Below, in pieces: positions 1-8,567 of a stretch of 33,411 nucleotides of DNA. The notes beneath the pieces were generated by a model. It worked only from the letters and a program-made list of their open reading frames with translations. It searched no databases and had not been told where the DNA came from. Origin of the DNA: Chitinophaga parva (GTDB lineage: Bacteria > Bacteroidota > Bacteroidia > Chitinophagales > Chitinophagaceae). Every line of letters begins with the position of its first letter. Position 1 is the first letter of the stretch. The stretch lies in the NCBI RefSeq assembly GCF_003071345.1, contig NZ_QCYK01000005.1, positions 1 to 33,411 of the forward strand. The letters run 5' to 3'. The position numbers were made by a program, and so were the translations under genes.

Positions 1-61
1 CGCTTTCCTGCGACTTGAGAATGCCTATAATCTGGCTCTCCGTGAATTTGCTCTTTTTCAT
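1..61 (-). CDS. IS3-family transposase OrfA, N-terminus (partial)
   Basis: The first 20 codons are visible, beginning MKKSKFTESQIIGILKSQES. This is the typical N-terminus of OrfA, the small helix-turn-helix protein of IS3 elements that recognises the terminal repeats and is fused to OrfB by -1 frameshifting. The start is the ATG at 59-61, 66 bases inside the IS terminus. The rest lies outside the window. The family is recognised from the opening residues alone. Confidence 0.85.
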   Translation of the reverse strand, partial: MKKSKFTESQIIGILKSQES

Positions 62-127
62 AATTCTTCCCTTTTAAAGGTAGCACTTTTATATTTTTAT
101 GTGCTACCGTTTACAGGGAAGCTTTCA
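1..127 (-). mobile_element. IS3-family insertion sequence, 5' end (partial)
   Basis: This is the upstream end of an insertion sequence whose body lies left of the window. The outer terminus is at 127: read on the minus strand it starts TGAAAGCTTCCCT, the TG...CCC type of end seen in the IS3 family. The same 13 bases form the end of the right-hand IS at 33140. Between the terminus and the transposase start lies an inverted repeat GGTAGCAC/GTGCTACC (80-87 and 101-108). The IS has inserted into the 3' part of the gene starting at 465. Confidence 0.85.
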
Positions 128-465
128 GTCTTTTCTGCCGGGTAATCGATTTCGGAAGACTGTATTCGTCCTATAAAGCGTGTTGCCAAAGATGCATAGG
201 TATCGAGCTCTTTATAATTTTTGATGGAAGTGCCTTTTTCCAGGCTCATGGTATAGCTTTTCAACAAAAGATAAGCTACCCGGGGCGGTTCTGTTCCGAT
301 TTTCTGCATCAGGCTGTTGCAGATATTCATTGCATTAAGATAGTCTCCCTTATCATAAGCGTTTTCGGCTTGCTGATACTGAAGCTTTGCCTCAGCGTCA
401 TAGTCCTGGGCAAGCATATGGAAGCCGGACAACAGGATAAGGCAGCATGTAAAAAGGAATTTCAT
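97..465 (-). pseudogene. Small secreted TPR-like protein, 3' end replaced by IS
   Basis: The reading frame starts at ATG 465 with a signal peptide (residues 1-20, ending MLAQ). It continues as a helical protein with a tetratricopeptide-like stretch (about residues 28-75: AENAYDKGDYLNAMNIC, then VAYLLLKSY). The original coding sequence ends at about residue 113, where the IS terminus begins at position 127. The last nine residues (ESFPVNGST) are read from IS DNA, so the true C-terminus is lost. It follows the split gene at 484-1781 by 18 bases on the same strand, so the two were probably cotranscribed. Specific function is not recognised. TPR-type helices suggest a protein-protein contact role in the periplasm. 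Confidence 0.7.
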
Positions 466-483
466 TGGTACTTTATTTTTTGA

Positions 484-1781
484 TTAATTATTCCAGAAAT
501 CCTTATCGGCTCCGGCCGGCTGTATTGCGCCGTCACTATTTATTGGTAAAAAGCTGCTGTCAATATTGGCTGATGGGGCGTTAGCCCTGATATGATCTAT
601 TACATCCAGCGCATCCTGCTTAGCGCGATATGCTCCCAGCAACGTTCCGAATCCGCCATTATGGAAATAATCCCGGAAACCGATTTTCTGTAACAGATCA
701 TCTTGTAGCATCCAGGTATCGTCGTTATATTTTTTGAGCGCGTAGCTCCTCACCTTTACGGAACCCGTTTGATAATTGCGTTCATAAACCAGGTAGTACG
801 CCATGTTGATCGCCTTCGGCAGATCGCGGGCTTTGGCGCCTTGAACCACTGGACCCAGTATCTTTACATCTGTATTAAACTGCCGGCCCCTTTCTGCTTT
901 TGCTTTAGCTTCAAGGGCCAGCGCTTCTTTTTCCTGCTGTAGCCTTTCTTCTCTTTCCCGTTTCCGTTCCCCTGCATTTTCTTCTTTCCTGCGTTGCACT
1001 TCAACATTTCTTGCCGCTTGTTTTTTTTCTGGTTCTCCAGAAGCTCGCTACCTAATTCGTGTATTCCATCAGATGCTGCATTATAGGCAATTTTATTATT
1101 TTCAAGCTCCCTGCTGAGATTGTCAGCAATTTCCTTATTGCGCGATACAGTAGTACCGGAGTGCGTTTCATCAATGCTGCTATTGCTTTCATGGATATTG
1201 CTGCTGCCGGAAGAAGCCTGGGAAGATCTTGTTTTATTGGCATCCTCGTTGGCTCTCCCGTTCGCCGCTGCAGCCTTTTTTCGTTCAAGCTCTATTTTTG
1301 CAAGCCTGTTTTTTTCTTCCAGGAGGAGCGGATCATCATCTGCAAGCGCACAGGAATATTCGCCGATGGATACGCTTGCTATCCTGTTGGCCGGATCATT
1401 ACAGGTTTCCTTGAAAATATTATCCGACAAATCGATGTCACCTGCAAATGACCCGCCTGTTCTTATTTCATTTTCCTTTAAACCGTAGAGCGTTACTTCT
1501 TTTTTGATCGTCGCGCCACAGGTCAGCTTTATTATTTTCGTAACCCTGACATATTTGTAGTTCCTGAAATATCCTTTTACTCTCCAGAATATCTGCTGTC
1601 CCTGGAGGCCAGGCTTATTTTCGACACAAGCTCTGATGTTCAGAGAAGGAGTATAATTATAGGCAGTCCCGCCGCCGGAAGTATTATAGCTTAATTTTTC
1701 AGTAAAGCCGTCGGGACATTGTGCCCTGGAAGCAAAGCCCAGCAAATAAAGTGAGATCAACAGGAGTAAACAGCTTTTCAT
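484..1781 (-). pseudogene. Secreted coiled-coil protein split by a poly-A frameshift
   Basis: Two frames join into one protein of about 430 residues. The first frame starts at ATG 1781 with a signal peptide (residues 1-20, ...GFASRAQ). It continues through a beta-rich domain with several Cys (about 21-145) and a long Lys/Glu-rich coiled coil. At an eight-A tract (coding strand, 1021-1028) it slips out of frame and gives an unconvincing basic tail. With one extra A, the coding continues as QKKKQAARNVEVQRRKEENA into the frame ending at 484. That frame finishes the coiled coil and adds a compact C-terminal domain of about 125 residues. The slip is a sequencing indel, a real mutation, or transcriptional slippage. 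The family is not recognised. It probably forms a small operon with the truncated gene downstream. Confidence 0.65.
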
Positions 1782-1835
1782 TATTGGGTATATTGGAGTT
1801 AGTGATTATCAAGTGCAGCCGGAGCATGCCCATAT

Positions 1836-1995
1836 ATCTGTTATACACAGATTATATAAGCACCACTCTCATTGAACGCTACATTGCCTACATTCGCCCA
1901 GGTCATGTTCTTGCAAAAGGAGCTGGTGCTGGTGATTACTATGCCGCTGGCCAGTCCGCTGTTTCCATCAAATACTACATTATTGACCGCCGATA
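1836..1995 (-). pseudogene. C-terminal remnant of an unknown gene
   Basis: On the minus strand a clean frame of about 50 codons (beginning VSAVNNVVFDGNSGLASG and ending AYIICV) terminates at TAA 1836-1838. It has no start codon, and an in-frame stop lies a few codons upstream, inside the RelA/SpoT gene end. Its composition (Ser, Asn, Val, Gly, one internal Cys) resembles the end of a surface or secreted protein rather than random DNA. The sensible reading is that the 5' part was lost or displaced when the adjacent RelA/SpoT-SIR2 block arrived. The family is unidentified. Confidence 0.4.
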
Positions 1996-3041
1996 CCCTT
2001 AGGTGTTATTAAACTCATTAACGTTTTCTCAAATTCAGTAATGTCAAGAAATAGGTTGGGATACGCTTTCCTAAGATTTTCCATAGGACCTGCTGACACA
2101 AGTACGGGCTCTAACTTGCTTCCTTTAGCAGCTTCGTCTTCAAATTTGGCATAATCTGACATCGCGCTATCGAAATTATCCCTGTCATATGTGTAAACAT
2201 CGATCGAATGTTTCAAGGAATTTAAAACTAATAAATGGTATGTATAGCTTTTTGTACTTCCCATAGAACTAACGACAGTTGAAAAATTCTTCATCTTTTC
2301 GATTGCACCTAACTCTTGCTCCATTTTTGCCACTGTCTCCAAAGTTTCTGCTCGAGATAGACTCGAAAATCTTGGGACTTGGGGAGTATTTTCTAGAAAG
2401 GAAAATGCAGAGGACACTAAAGCAAAAAAATCGAGCCATTCCTTCTCTCCTTGCTTTGACTTTAAGGCTTGCCCTAAAAACGTACCCATAGTTTCTACCG
2501 CAGTTGCCCAAATATGTTGAAGCTTAGTTCTAAGCTGAATTTCAACACGTAATCCATCATACGTGGGGTTTTGCTTATTGCGATATTTATAAACCAAATG
2601 ATGACTCCTATAACCGTCAATGTCACGTGGGTTTGAGATATAGTCGTAACTACCTACAAATTCATGAGGAAAATTTTTATTATCCACATATTTTGAAACA
2701 ATAAGATTAATATCACTTGGATCATCAAAAATTGCTCTTATTCCAGCAATGTCCTGCATAGTTGTTAGCTGCATATTCGGAAATCTTGACAATTTATCGA
2801 TAATTGTCGGCATACGTTTCAACCGTTGAGCTACTAAAACATCTCCTATACAGCTTTTGATCTTAGTTCTTAATGTGGCTTGAAAGGTATTGATGGGATA
2901 TGCGTGGCAAGCACGCCATCGATTGGCAAGTTCTAGCGCATTCTGATATTCTTGTGAGAATAAATTGGCTTGGGCTAGCACTTTTCCTGCCTTATTAATT
3001 TGGGATTTGGATTCTATGGGAACTGGTAAATTGTGTGACAT
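1980..3041 (-). CDS. RelA/SpoT-domain protein (small alarmone synthetase or toxSAS-like)
   Basis: About 353 residues from ATG 3041; a TTG two codons upstream is a weaker start. The central region carries synthetase hallmarks of the RelA_SpoT family. These are RLKRM (about residues 73-77), DIAGIRAIF (about 97-105, with the Mg-binding Asp), the G-loop-like GYRSHH (about 143-148) and VEIQLRTKLQHIWA (about 166-179, with the catalytic Glu). There is no HD hydrolase domain and no TGS/ACT regulatory domain, so it could make but not degrade (p)ppGpp, or pyrophosphorylate tRNA as toxSAS enzymes do. The C-terminal 150 residues are helical and unrecognised. The last residues run into the DNA of the neighbouring gene remnant. 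It lies 3' of the SIR2 gene on the same strand, and this context suggests phage defence. Activity is inferred from motifs. Confidence 0.8.
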   Translation of the reverse strand: MSHNLPVPIESKSQINKAGKVLAQANLFSQEYQNALELANRWRACHAYPINTFQATLRTKIKSCIGDVLVAQRLKRMPTIIDKLSRFPNMQLTTMQDIAGIRAIFDDPSDINLIVSKYVDNKNFPHEFVGSYDYISNPRDIDGYRSHHLVYKYRNKQNPTYDGLRVEIQLRTKLQHIWATAVETMGTFLGQALKSKQGEKEWLDFFALVSSAFSFLENTPQVPRFSSLSRAETLETVAKMEQELGAIEKMKNFSTVVSSMGSTKSYTYHLLVLNSLKHSIDVYTYDRDNFDSAMSDYAKFEDEAAKGSKLEPVLVSAGPMENLRKAYPNLFLDITEFEKTLMSLITPKGIGGQ

Positions 3042-3047
3042 AGCCAA

Positions 3048-3313
3048 CTAGCTTTGTATTGCAACTAAATTTATAATGTATGTAATTATACAAAAATGTC
3101 ATTAAACTTTCCTTTAAATTTTGGTATTCAATATTGGCAATTTAATTACATAAACCGAATTTGATTAAGGAATTAATCTTTATTGCAGAAGTTGAAGGTG
3201 CTAAATATCATACCCGCAAAGCTCTCATAACATGGTACCCAGACCATGAAATAGAAAATAATTAGATTGTCTAAAGCCAATGGGAATGATAAACTTAGAA
3301 GTCTGGCGACAAG
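3048..3313. other. AT-rich gap between SIR2 and RelA/SpoT genes
   Basis: The 266 bases are AT-rich and contain no convincing gene. A plus-strand open stretch around 3183-3264 has no start codon and no recognisable family. On the minus strand, just upstream of the RelA/SpoT start, TATAATTACATACATTATAA is a plausible promoter region but does not fit the Bacteroidota consensus well. The gap is long enough for the RelA/SpoT gene to have its own promoter. Confidence 0.4.
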
Positions 3314-6300
3314 TCAGGATATATAATTTTTTTGATTTAATTTTTCTTTCAAATTAAACCTGACATTATTATATCTACTCTTTTCAATAAGAGCTATAAA
3401 ATAGGTAATGTCCTCGTTTCTGCACCCCCAATTTGAAAGCACTACAGCCAGACTGACGAGTAATTCTTCGACTTTTGATATTGCAAGTCCCTCCGGGTAA
3501 TTGGATCTATACAAATTCAGAATTTCCAACAGCCCATTTTTGAATTCTTTAAACTCCTCCTTTCCCCGAAAATGTTTGCACCAGCCAACTAGGTACTCCA
3601 AACAAAGAACCAGTCCTGGCCCGCGTTTTAGCTGAATTTTATTTATGATTAACTGAATATACGGTTTATGTTTTTCAAACCCGGATCGATCATATAGTGC
3701 AACGGTAATTTCCGTTATCGCTTCATTAACTTCTACAACGTTATCTGACGTGAGCCCAGCCAATTTATGTCGCTCCATATTGCCATCGAAGGACAATTGG
3801 ATAACACTATTACGGACCTGGTCAAAATCTAGCTCGTTTTTTAGTTTATCCGATTCCATATCTAAAAACCAGCTCATTTCCTGCAGTAAAGGAAAAAAGT
3901 CATCAAGTACTGATCTTCCTTTCTCCTCGATCTTTCTTACCTCCTCAAGTTTGGGTTTCATTTTGTTATACAACTCCAACACATCCCTATCTGAGAAAGT
4001 AAGACCTACTTCCTTCTTTCCACCCTTCCTTAGTTTGCGTAATTTAATAAAATCACTGTTACTGGACCAGGACAATTTTCCTTCAGGCGTCAAAGATATC
4101 CCTGTCCTCCAAAGTTGAGGACTTTTTAAAAGTTCGCCAATAACTTTTTGCTGTAATTTCCTATTCTTTTTACAATAGTAGGTGATAACCGACCACAGAT
4201 TGGGGAACTTGATAAGGCCATAATCCATCTTCAACAGCGCATGTTCCAACTTCTTGATTTGCTCTTTGTTAAGAAAAATGTGAATATTTCCAAGTATAAA
4301 TAGATAATCAGGCACCTTGGGTAACAACTGTAATAACTTATTAACGTAGTCAGGATTTTCGTTCCTTTGAATCCTACTTTTTAGAGCCTTCAGAAAAGGA
4401 TTATTTGCAAGGACGAACAGATGGCGGTTAACGCTATCAATCTGTCCATTATTTTCAGAAGCCGCTTGGAGGCAGTCTGTTAGTACCTTCGACATTATGA
4501 CCGCATTTTGGCAATGGCGGAGTGAAGATTCAATAAAGTCAAGATTATTTCTTCTATCCTTGTCAAACACCTGCCCATTATCCTTCTTCTCATTCCATAC
4601 CTCTAACAAAAAGTTTTCCCACACTTTTGGCTTTACAATAATGATAAACTGCGCTAGAAAAATGAGTGTGTTTTCTTTGTACCTAAGTGGGGCAAACGGA
4701 TCTTTATATGCAACAGATAAAAGCTCGAATAATTGTTCCGGATTTATTGAAAGACTAGGGCTATAAGCGTAGTCCTGTCCAAGTCGTTTAATATATTTTT
4801 CATCTCCATATTGAAAGGCAAAAAACAAAACTGGAACCGAATACTGCTGATACACCTCCTCAAAAATTGGATATACCTTGTCTTTATCCAGAAAATAAAA
4901 CTCCTTGCCAGAAAAATGAGTCCCTTTTTCGAGCATCATTCCAAGTAGTTGCAGGCTAGATGTTTTTTTGCCCGAATTTCCAATTGAAAAGGATCTTCCA
5001 AGAAAGTCATCTGACTCGTAAGGCTCAATTTTAACCTTCTGCTTATTAAACAATGAAAGAACGTATTCTTGATTATCATTTAAGAGCCTGAGTCCTGCTT
5101 GCTGCAATCTTTGCCGGTTTTCCAATAGTTGTCCATCTTGTTTTCCGGCAAGGAGCATTTGCATAACCTCCATTGCGTAAAGACGCTCTTGAACAAGTTT
5201 ATACTTTTGCTTTTTTAGCCGATCTAATCCAGCTTTCCGGTCAAAAAGCATCCAATATCCTGCAAGTGCGGTACTATTGAATGAGGAGTTGAGGTTACTT
5301 TCAAGTATCTTATTCATTTCTCTGAACCGGAACATTGTGGCGGTACCCATCAGGTTTAAAGTAACAACATCACTGGCATACCTATCAGAACCGAGTTTCA
5401 TCAACACTCCTGTCGCCCTTACCAGTTTTTTCCTGTCGGCTTTCCATATGGCATCTTTGGCATCAAGCTTTAGATAACGGCAATATATATCCTGTGACAA
5501 ACTTTTTGCTTTCTTAAGGAGCTGTTTGAAGTCATGATCTTCTATAAGACAAGAATAAGGCAGAAATAAATCTTCCAACGCTAATGCAATCGTACCCAAA
5601 AACTTTATTTCAGATGCGTCGTCTAATCCCAGAGATGAATATATCGTACTGGCAGCCAAAATAAATTCGACCTTTATATGATTATTTAAGTAGTCAAAAG
5701 ATGGTACGCTATTGTACTGTTTCAATTCATTTAACTCATAATAGACAGCGCATAGTTCCAAAACATCGTCCTTATTCGCAGACCTCTTACTGATCTTGCT
5801 ATTTTTCCAATACTGTTCATATTTTTCCCTGGCCATTACTTCATATGAAACCTGAGGTAGATCAGGGGCTGCAACATTTGTTAAGTAGTCCATTAATTCA
5901 TTCAACAGATCATGTGTTGTTGTAGGAGCAATTGATTTGCCTGATTTCTTTTGCAGAAACTCTATACAACTTGGATGGCTCAGAGGAATATGTACAATCC
6001 TGTAGTTTTTGTAGAATTGTTGTTTATGCGAATCTGCTGGTTCAGTGGCCCTGGCATCGATAAAGTATATTTTTGTATCTTCTTTATCATTACCGCGTTC
6101 TCGCATGATTACAGTCCTGACCCAAGATATCCAAGCCATAAAATTTGCGTCATCTCCTGAAAATCCAATTAGACAGAAGCATCCCTGTAGTAGGGATATT
6201 CTCATCAATTGTGTAAACGCCTCATGGCGTACAGGATAATGTTCATAATCCTCACCCGAAATGATATATCGCTTATTGTATTCATTGTCAAAAGCAAAAG

Positions 6301-7204
6301 GTTCATTATCATGTTCTGGTAAAGAGCCGTGAAGCTTTATAATGTTCCGATTTCTTTTGATGGCAAGCTCAGATGAATGCCTGACAATACTATATGAATC
6401 GTCGATGGCATCCTCCAACTCCCACTTTTTCCGATTCAGCGTTTCGATTTGAGATTGGTCATAGCTAATTTGGTAAGAAAGCTTATTTATTTCTAGATAT
6501 TTTTCCTTAAAAGTTTCATCATCATTCATGAAGAGTTCTCCTTTGAGCCCCGTTATCTTGCTGGGAATCTGACTATTTAAGTCCGCAACATTTGTGCTGT
6601 TGGTTTGAATATTTTGCTGTAGCGTTAATATTTCTTCATCATATTTCTTTACCTGTTCTTCCAGCCCTGAAATAACTTTTGTATCGATGCAGAACTCTAG
6701 AAGATTATCATAGTTGGTTGTGTAAATATTATTCCATGGTAGCTTTATTAGCTTATTGTGAATTTCCAGATCACCTTGGCTTATCTCTGTATCCGTAATA
6801 ACCCCGTTTTTAGATTGCCTCAGAAAGAGCTTACCTTCTTTTCTGATCGCCTTGGGAACATTTTCTTCGATACACACATCTACTGTTTCGCGGTACCCCA
6901 TTTTTCGTATGTAATCAGAAACGACTTGCAAGTAGTCAGTTTGCTCAAGGTATTGATTCACTTCTGATGTGACAAACCCATTGAATTTATCTTCATCTTC
7001 CGTTGGTTTTATTCCACTTATTCTTTCAAATGCTGCAGTGTACACGTTGTGATTCATTCTCCGAACCATTTTATCTAATAGTTCCCACCAGGAGAGGAAT
7101 AATTTATTGTGAACGTTTTTACTAAACCCAGCACCAACAAGAACGGATAAGCTTTTATTTTTTAATCTTTGTTGTAATTGCTCGAGCACTTTGGAGTAGT
7201 CCAT
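3314..7204 (-). CDS. SIR2-domain defence protein, 1296 residues
   Basis: The N-terminal about 410 residues form a SIR2-like NAD-binding fold. Visible are VLVGAGFSKN (residues 21-30), YTTNYDNLLE (161-170, with the catalytic-type Asn), IIKLHGSL (288-295, with the catalytic-type His) and LIGFSGDDANF (345-355). No zinc-ribbon cysteines are seen. A predicted coiled-coil insertion (about 178-265) interrupts the fold. The remaining about 870 residues are helical, Leu/Lys-rich and repeat-like, and could be a sensor domain. Defence SIR2 proteins such as ThsA and the DSR family degrade NAD+ on phage infection and abort growth. Size and architecture resemble the DSR type, but the C-terminal family cannot be assigned by eye. 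Downstream on the same strand is a RelA/SpoT-domain gene. The ATG at 7204 is the first Met and precedes the SIR2 motif. Confidence 0.85.
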   Translation of the reverse strand: MDYSKVLEQLQQRLKNKSLSVLVGAGFSKNVHNKLFLSWWELLDKMVRRMNHNVYTAAFERISGIKPTEDEDKFNGFVTSEVNQYLEQTDYLQVVSDYIRKMGYRETVDVCIEENVPKAIRKEGKLFLRQSKNGVITDTEISQGDLEIHNKLIKLPWNNIYTTNYDNLLEFCIDTKVISGLEEQVKKYDEEILTLQQNIQTNSTNVADLNSQIPSKITGLKGELFMNDDETFKEKYLEINKLSYQISYDQSQIETLNRKKWELEDAIDDSYSIVRHSSELAIKRNRNIIKLHGSLPEHDNEPFAFDNEYNKRYIISGEDYEHYPVRHEAFTQLMRISLLQGCFCLIGFSGDDANFMAWISWVRTVIMRERGNDKEDTKIYFIDARATEPADSHKQQFYKNYRIVHIPLSHPSCIEFLQKKSGKSIAPTTTHDLLNELMDYLTNVAAPDLPQVSYEVMAREKYEQYWKNSKISKRSANKDDVLELCAVYYELNELKQYNSVPSFDYLNNHIKVEFILAASTIYSSLGLDDASEIKFLGTIALALEDLFLPYSCLIEDHDFKQLLKKAKSLSQDIYCRYLKLDAKDAIWKADRKKLVRATGVLMKLGSDRYASDVVTLNLMGTATMFRFREMNKILESNLNSSFNSTALAGYWMLFDRKAGLDRLKKQKYKLVQERLYAMEVMQMLLAGKQDGQLLENRQRLQQAGLRLLNDNQEYVLSLFNKQKVKIEPYESDDFLGRSFSIGNSGKKTSSLQLLGMMLEKGTHFSGKEFYFLDKDKVYPIFEEVYQQYSVPVLFFAFQYGDEKYIKRLGQDYAYSPSLSINPEQLFELLSVAYKDPFAPLRYKENTLIFLAQFIIIVKPKVWENFLLEVWNEKKDNGQVFDKDRRNNLDFIESSLRHCQNAVIMSKVLTDCLQAASENNGQIDSVNRHLFVLANNPFLKALKSRIQRNENPDYVNKLLQLLPKVPDYLFILGNIHIFLNKEQIKKLEHALLKMDYGLIKFPNLWSVITYYCKKNRKLQQKVIGELLKSPQLWRTGISLTPEGKLSWSSNSDFIKLRKLRKGGKKEVGLTFSDRDVLELYNKMKPKLEEVRKIEEKGRSVLDDFFPLLQEMSWFLDMESDKLKNELDFDQVRNSVIQLSFDGNMERHKLAGLTSDNVVEVNEAITEITVALYDRSGFEKHKPYIQLIINKIQLKRGPGLVLCLEYLVGWCKHFRGKEEFKEFKNGLLEILNLYRSNYPEGLAISKVEELLVSLAVVLSNWGCRNEDITYFIALIEKSRYNNVRFNLKEKLNQKNYIS

Positions 7205-7472
7205 TTTTTATCTAGATGATTTTATAGGTCTTTAGTAAAAGGATAAAGAGGGTTGGGAGTTAAAACAAAACACAAGCGCCTAACCACACGTAAATATATG
7301 AATTTTAAAAGCTTACAACTCACGTGTAATAAGACTACAGGGAGATTTTTTGCTACCTACTACCAAAGTAGCAAAACCCCTACCCCCGCACACCGACTTT
7401 TGTTCCGCATGTTAAGGCAAGCCAAAGGCTAAGGCTAACCCCTGCGATTGTTTAACGGCAAATGCGGTTACA
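7205..7472. other. Boundary between defence genes and mobilization module
   Basis: No gene is seen in these 268 bases. The part next to the SIR2 start is AT-rich and probably holds its promoter. From about 7370 the composition becomes C-rich and then resembles the following GC-rich module. A 9-bp inverted repeat lies at 7348-7376. The shift in composition suggests that the left edge of the mobilization module falls here. Confidence 0.4.
7348..7376. repeat. Inverted repeat TTTTGCTAC / GTAGCAAAA
   Basis: TTTTGCTAC (7348-7356) and GTAGCAAAA (7368-7376) are perfect complements around an 11-base loop. The hairpin sits between the divergent SIR2 and methyltransferase genes, where base composition changes. 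It could be a regulatory operator, a transcript hairpin or a relic of an element end. None of these can be distinguished here. Confidence 0.55.
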
Positions 7473-8564
7473 ATGGCAAGGATAGTGTTACGGCATGGCA
7501 GCCTTTTTTCTGGGATTGGTGGGTTTGACCTGGCTGCCGAATGGACTGGATGAGAAAATGTATTTCACTGCGAAATAGATCCCTTTTGCAGGAACGTATT
7601 GGATTTTTACTGGCCTAAAGCAAAGAGTTATGAGGACATCAGGCAAATGCCCGGCGAAGCGTTCCGGCGCAGCATCGACATCATCACAGGCGGGTTCCCC
7701 TGCCAGCCTTTTAGTACAGCCGGGAAGCGCGGAGGCACAGCAGATGACCGCTACCTCTGGCCGGCAATGTTTGGAATTATTCAGAAGATCCGGCCCCGTT
7801 GGGTCGTGGCCGAGAACGTTCCCGGGATTCTTAATTGGCAGGAAGGCCTGGTACTCCGGCAGATGTATGCTGACCTGGAGGCAGAGGGTTACCAGCTGCT
7901 GCCCTTTCTTATTCCAGCTGCTGGCGTCGGTGCCCCGCACAAAAGAGAACGGCTCTGGGTTATTGCCCACGCCACTGGTAAAGGATACGGGTGCAACCAC
8001 TGCCCTGGAGAAGATAGACCGGCGCCGGGCCAGGATAAAAGCAACGGGTATCAACGGGAACGGTTTCGGGATGAGCCTGGGCGAGTGCGCACAACGGGGA
8101 CTCCTGCCGACACTCGTGGCCGAGGAGGGCGGCTGGCAGGGGTTGGAGATCGTAGACAGCAAAGGACAAACCCCGACCGATCCATCCCTGGCATTTTTCA
8201 GCAAGAAGACGGGAAAAAAGCTGCAGAAGAAACTGTCCTACCTCTTGCAGCTAGATCTGCTACCGACACCAACTTCGGTAAGCGATGCCAAAGGTGGCTG
8301 CACGCGCAAAAGCCCGGTCTTGCAGCGGGCTACCTTGGCCCATCACATGCATGGGATGGCCGGACAGCCTGGCAAGACTTCCCAACTGAATCCCCGCTTC
8401 GTAGCGCAGATGATGGGCTTTCCGGCCTACTGGCTGGAATTACCCTTTCTGGGTTTTATAAGGAGTGCCTGAAAGCATACGGCAATGCTATTGTCCCACA
8501 AGTAGCCCTAATGATTTTTGCCGCTATCGAGGATTTTGAACAATCCCGGTCGCATAAAGGATAA
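7473..8564 (+). pseudogene. C5 cytosine DNA methyltransferase with an in-frame stop
   Basis: From ATG 7473 the frame reads MARIVLRHGSLFSGIGGFD, containing the S-adenosylmethionine-binding motif I (FSGIGG, residues 12-17). TGA at 7551-7553 then interrupts it where related enzymes have Trp (GWEN). The frame continues open to TAA at 8562-8564 with the catalytic GGFPCQPFS loop (Cys about residue 77), the ENV motif (AENVPG, about 113-118), a KRERLWVIAH segment and, near the end, the motif X-like LKAYGNAIVPQVA. The enzyme would methylate cytosine-C5, as many mobile-element methylases do to evade restriction. Initiation after the stop would lose motif I, so without readthrough the product is dead. 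A single G-to-A change or error would explain this. A second open frame overlaps the 3' two-thirds (see findings). Confidence 0.8.
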
Positions 8565-8567
8565 CGC

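Noticed and set aside
3183..3264. Plus-strand open stretch in the gap between SIR2 and RelA/SpoT, considered as an antitoxin gene
   Set aside because: It has no start codon and no resemblance to a known antitoxin, and it is on the opposite strand.
7488..8204. Long open frame on the minus strand opposite the methyltransferase
   Set aside because: It lies opposite a clearly recognisable methyltransferase, has no domain resemblance and is low-quality in composition. It is a shadow of a GC-rich gene.
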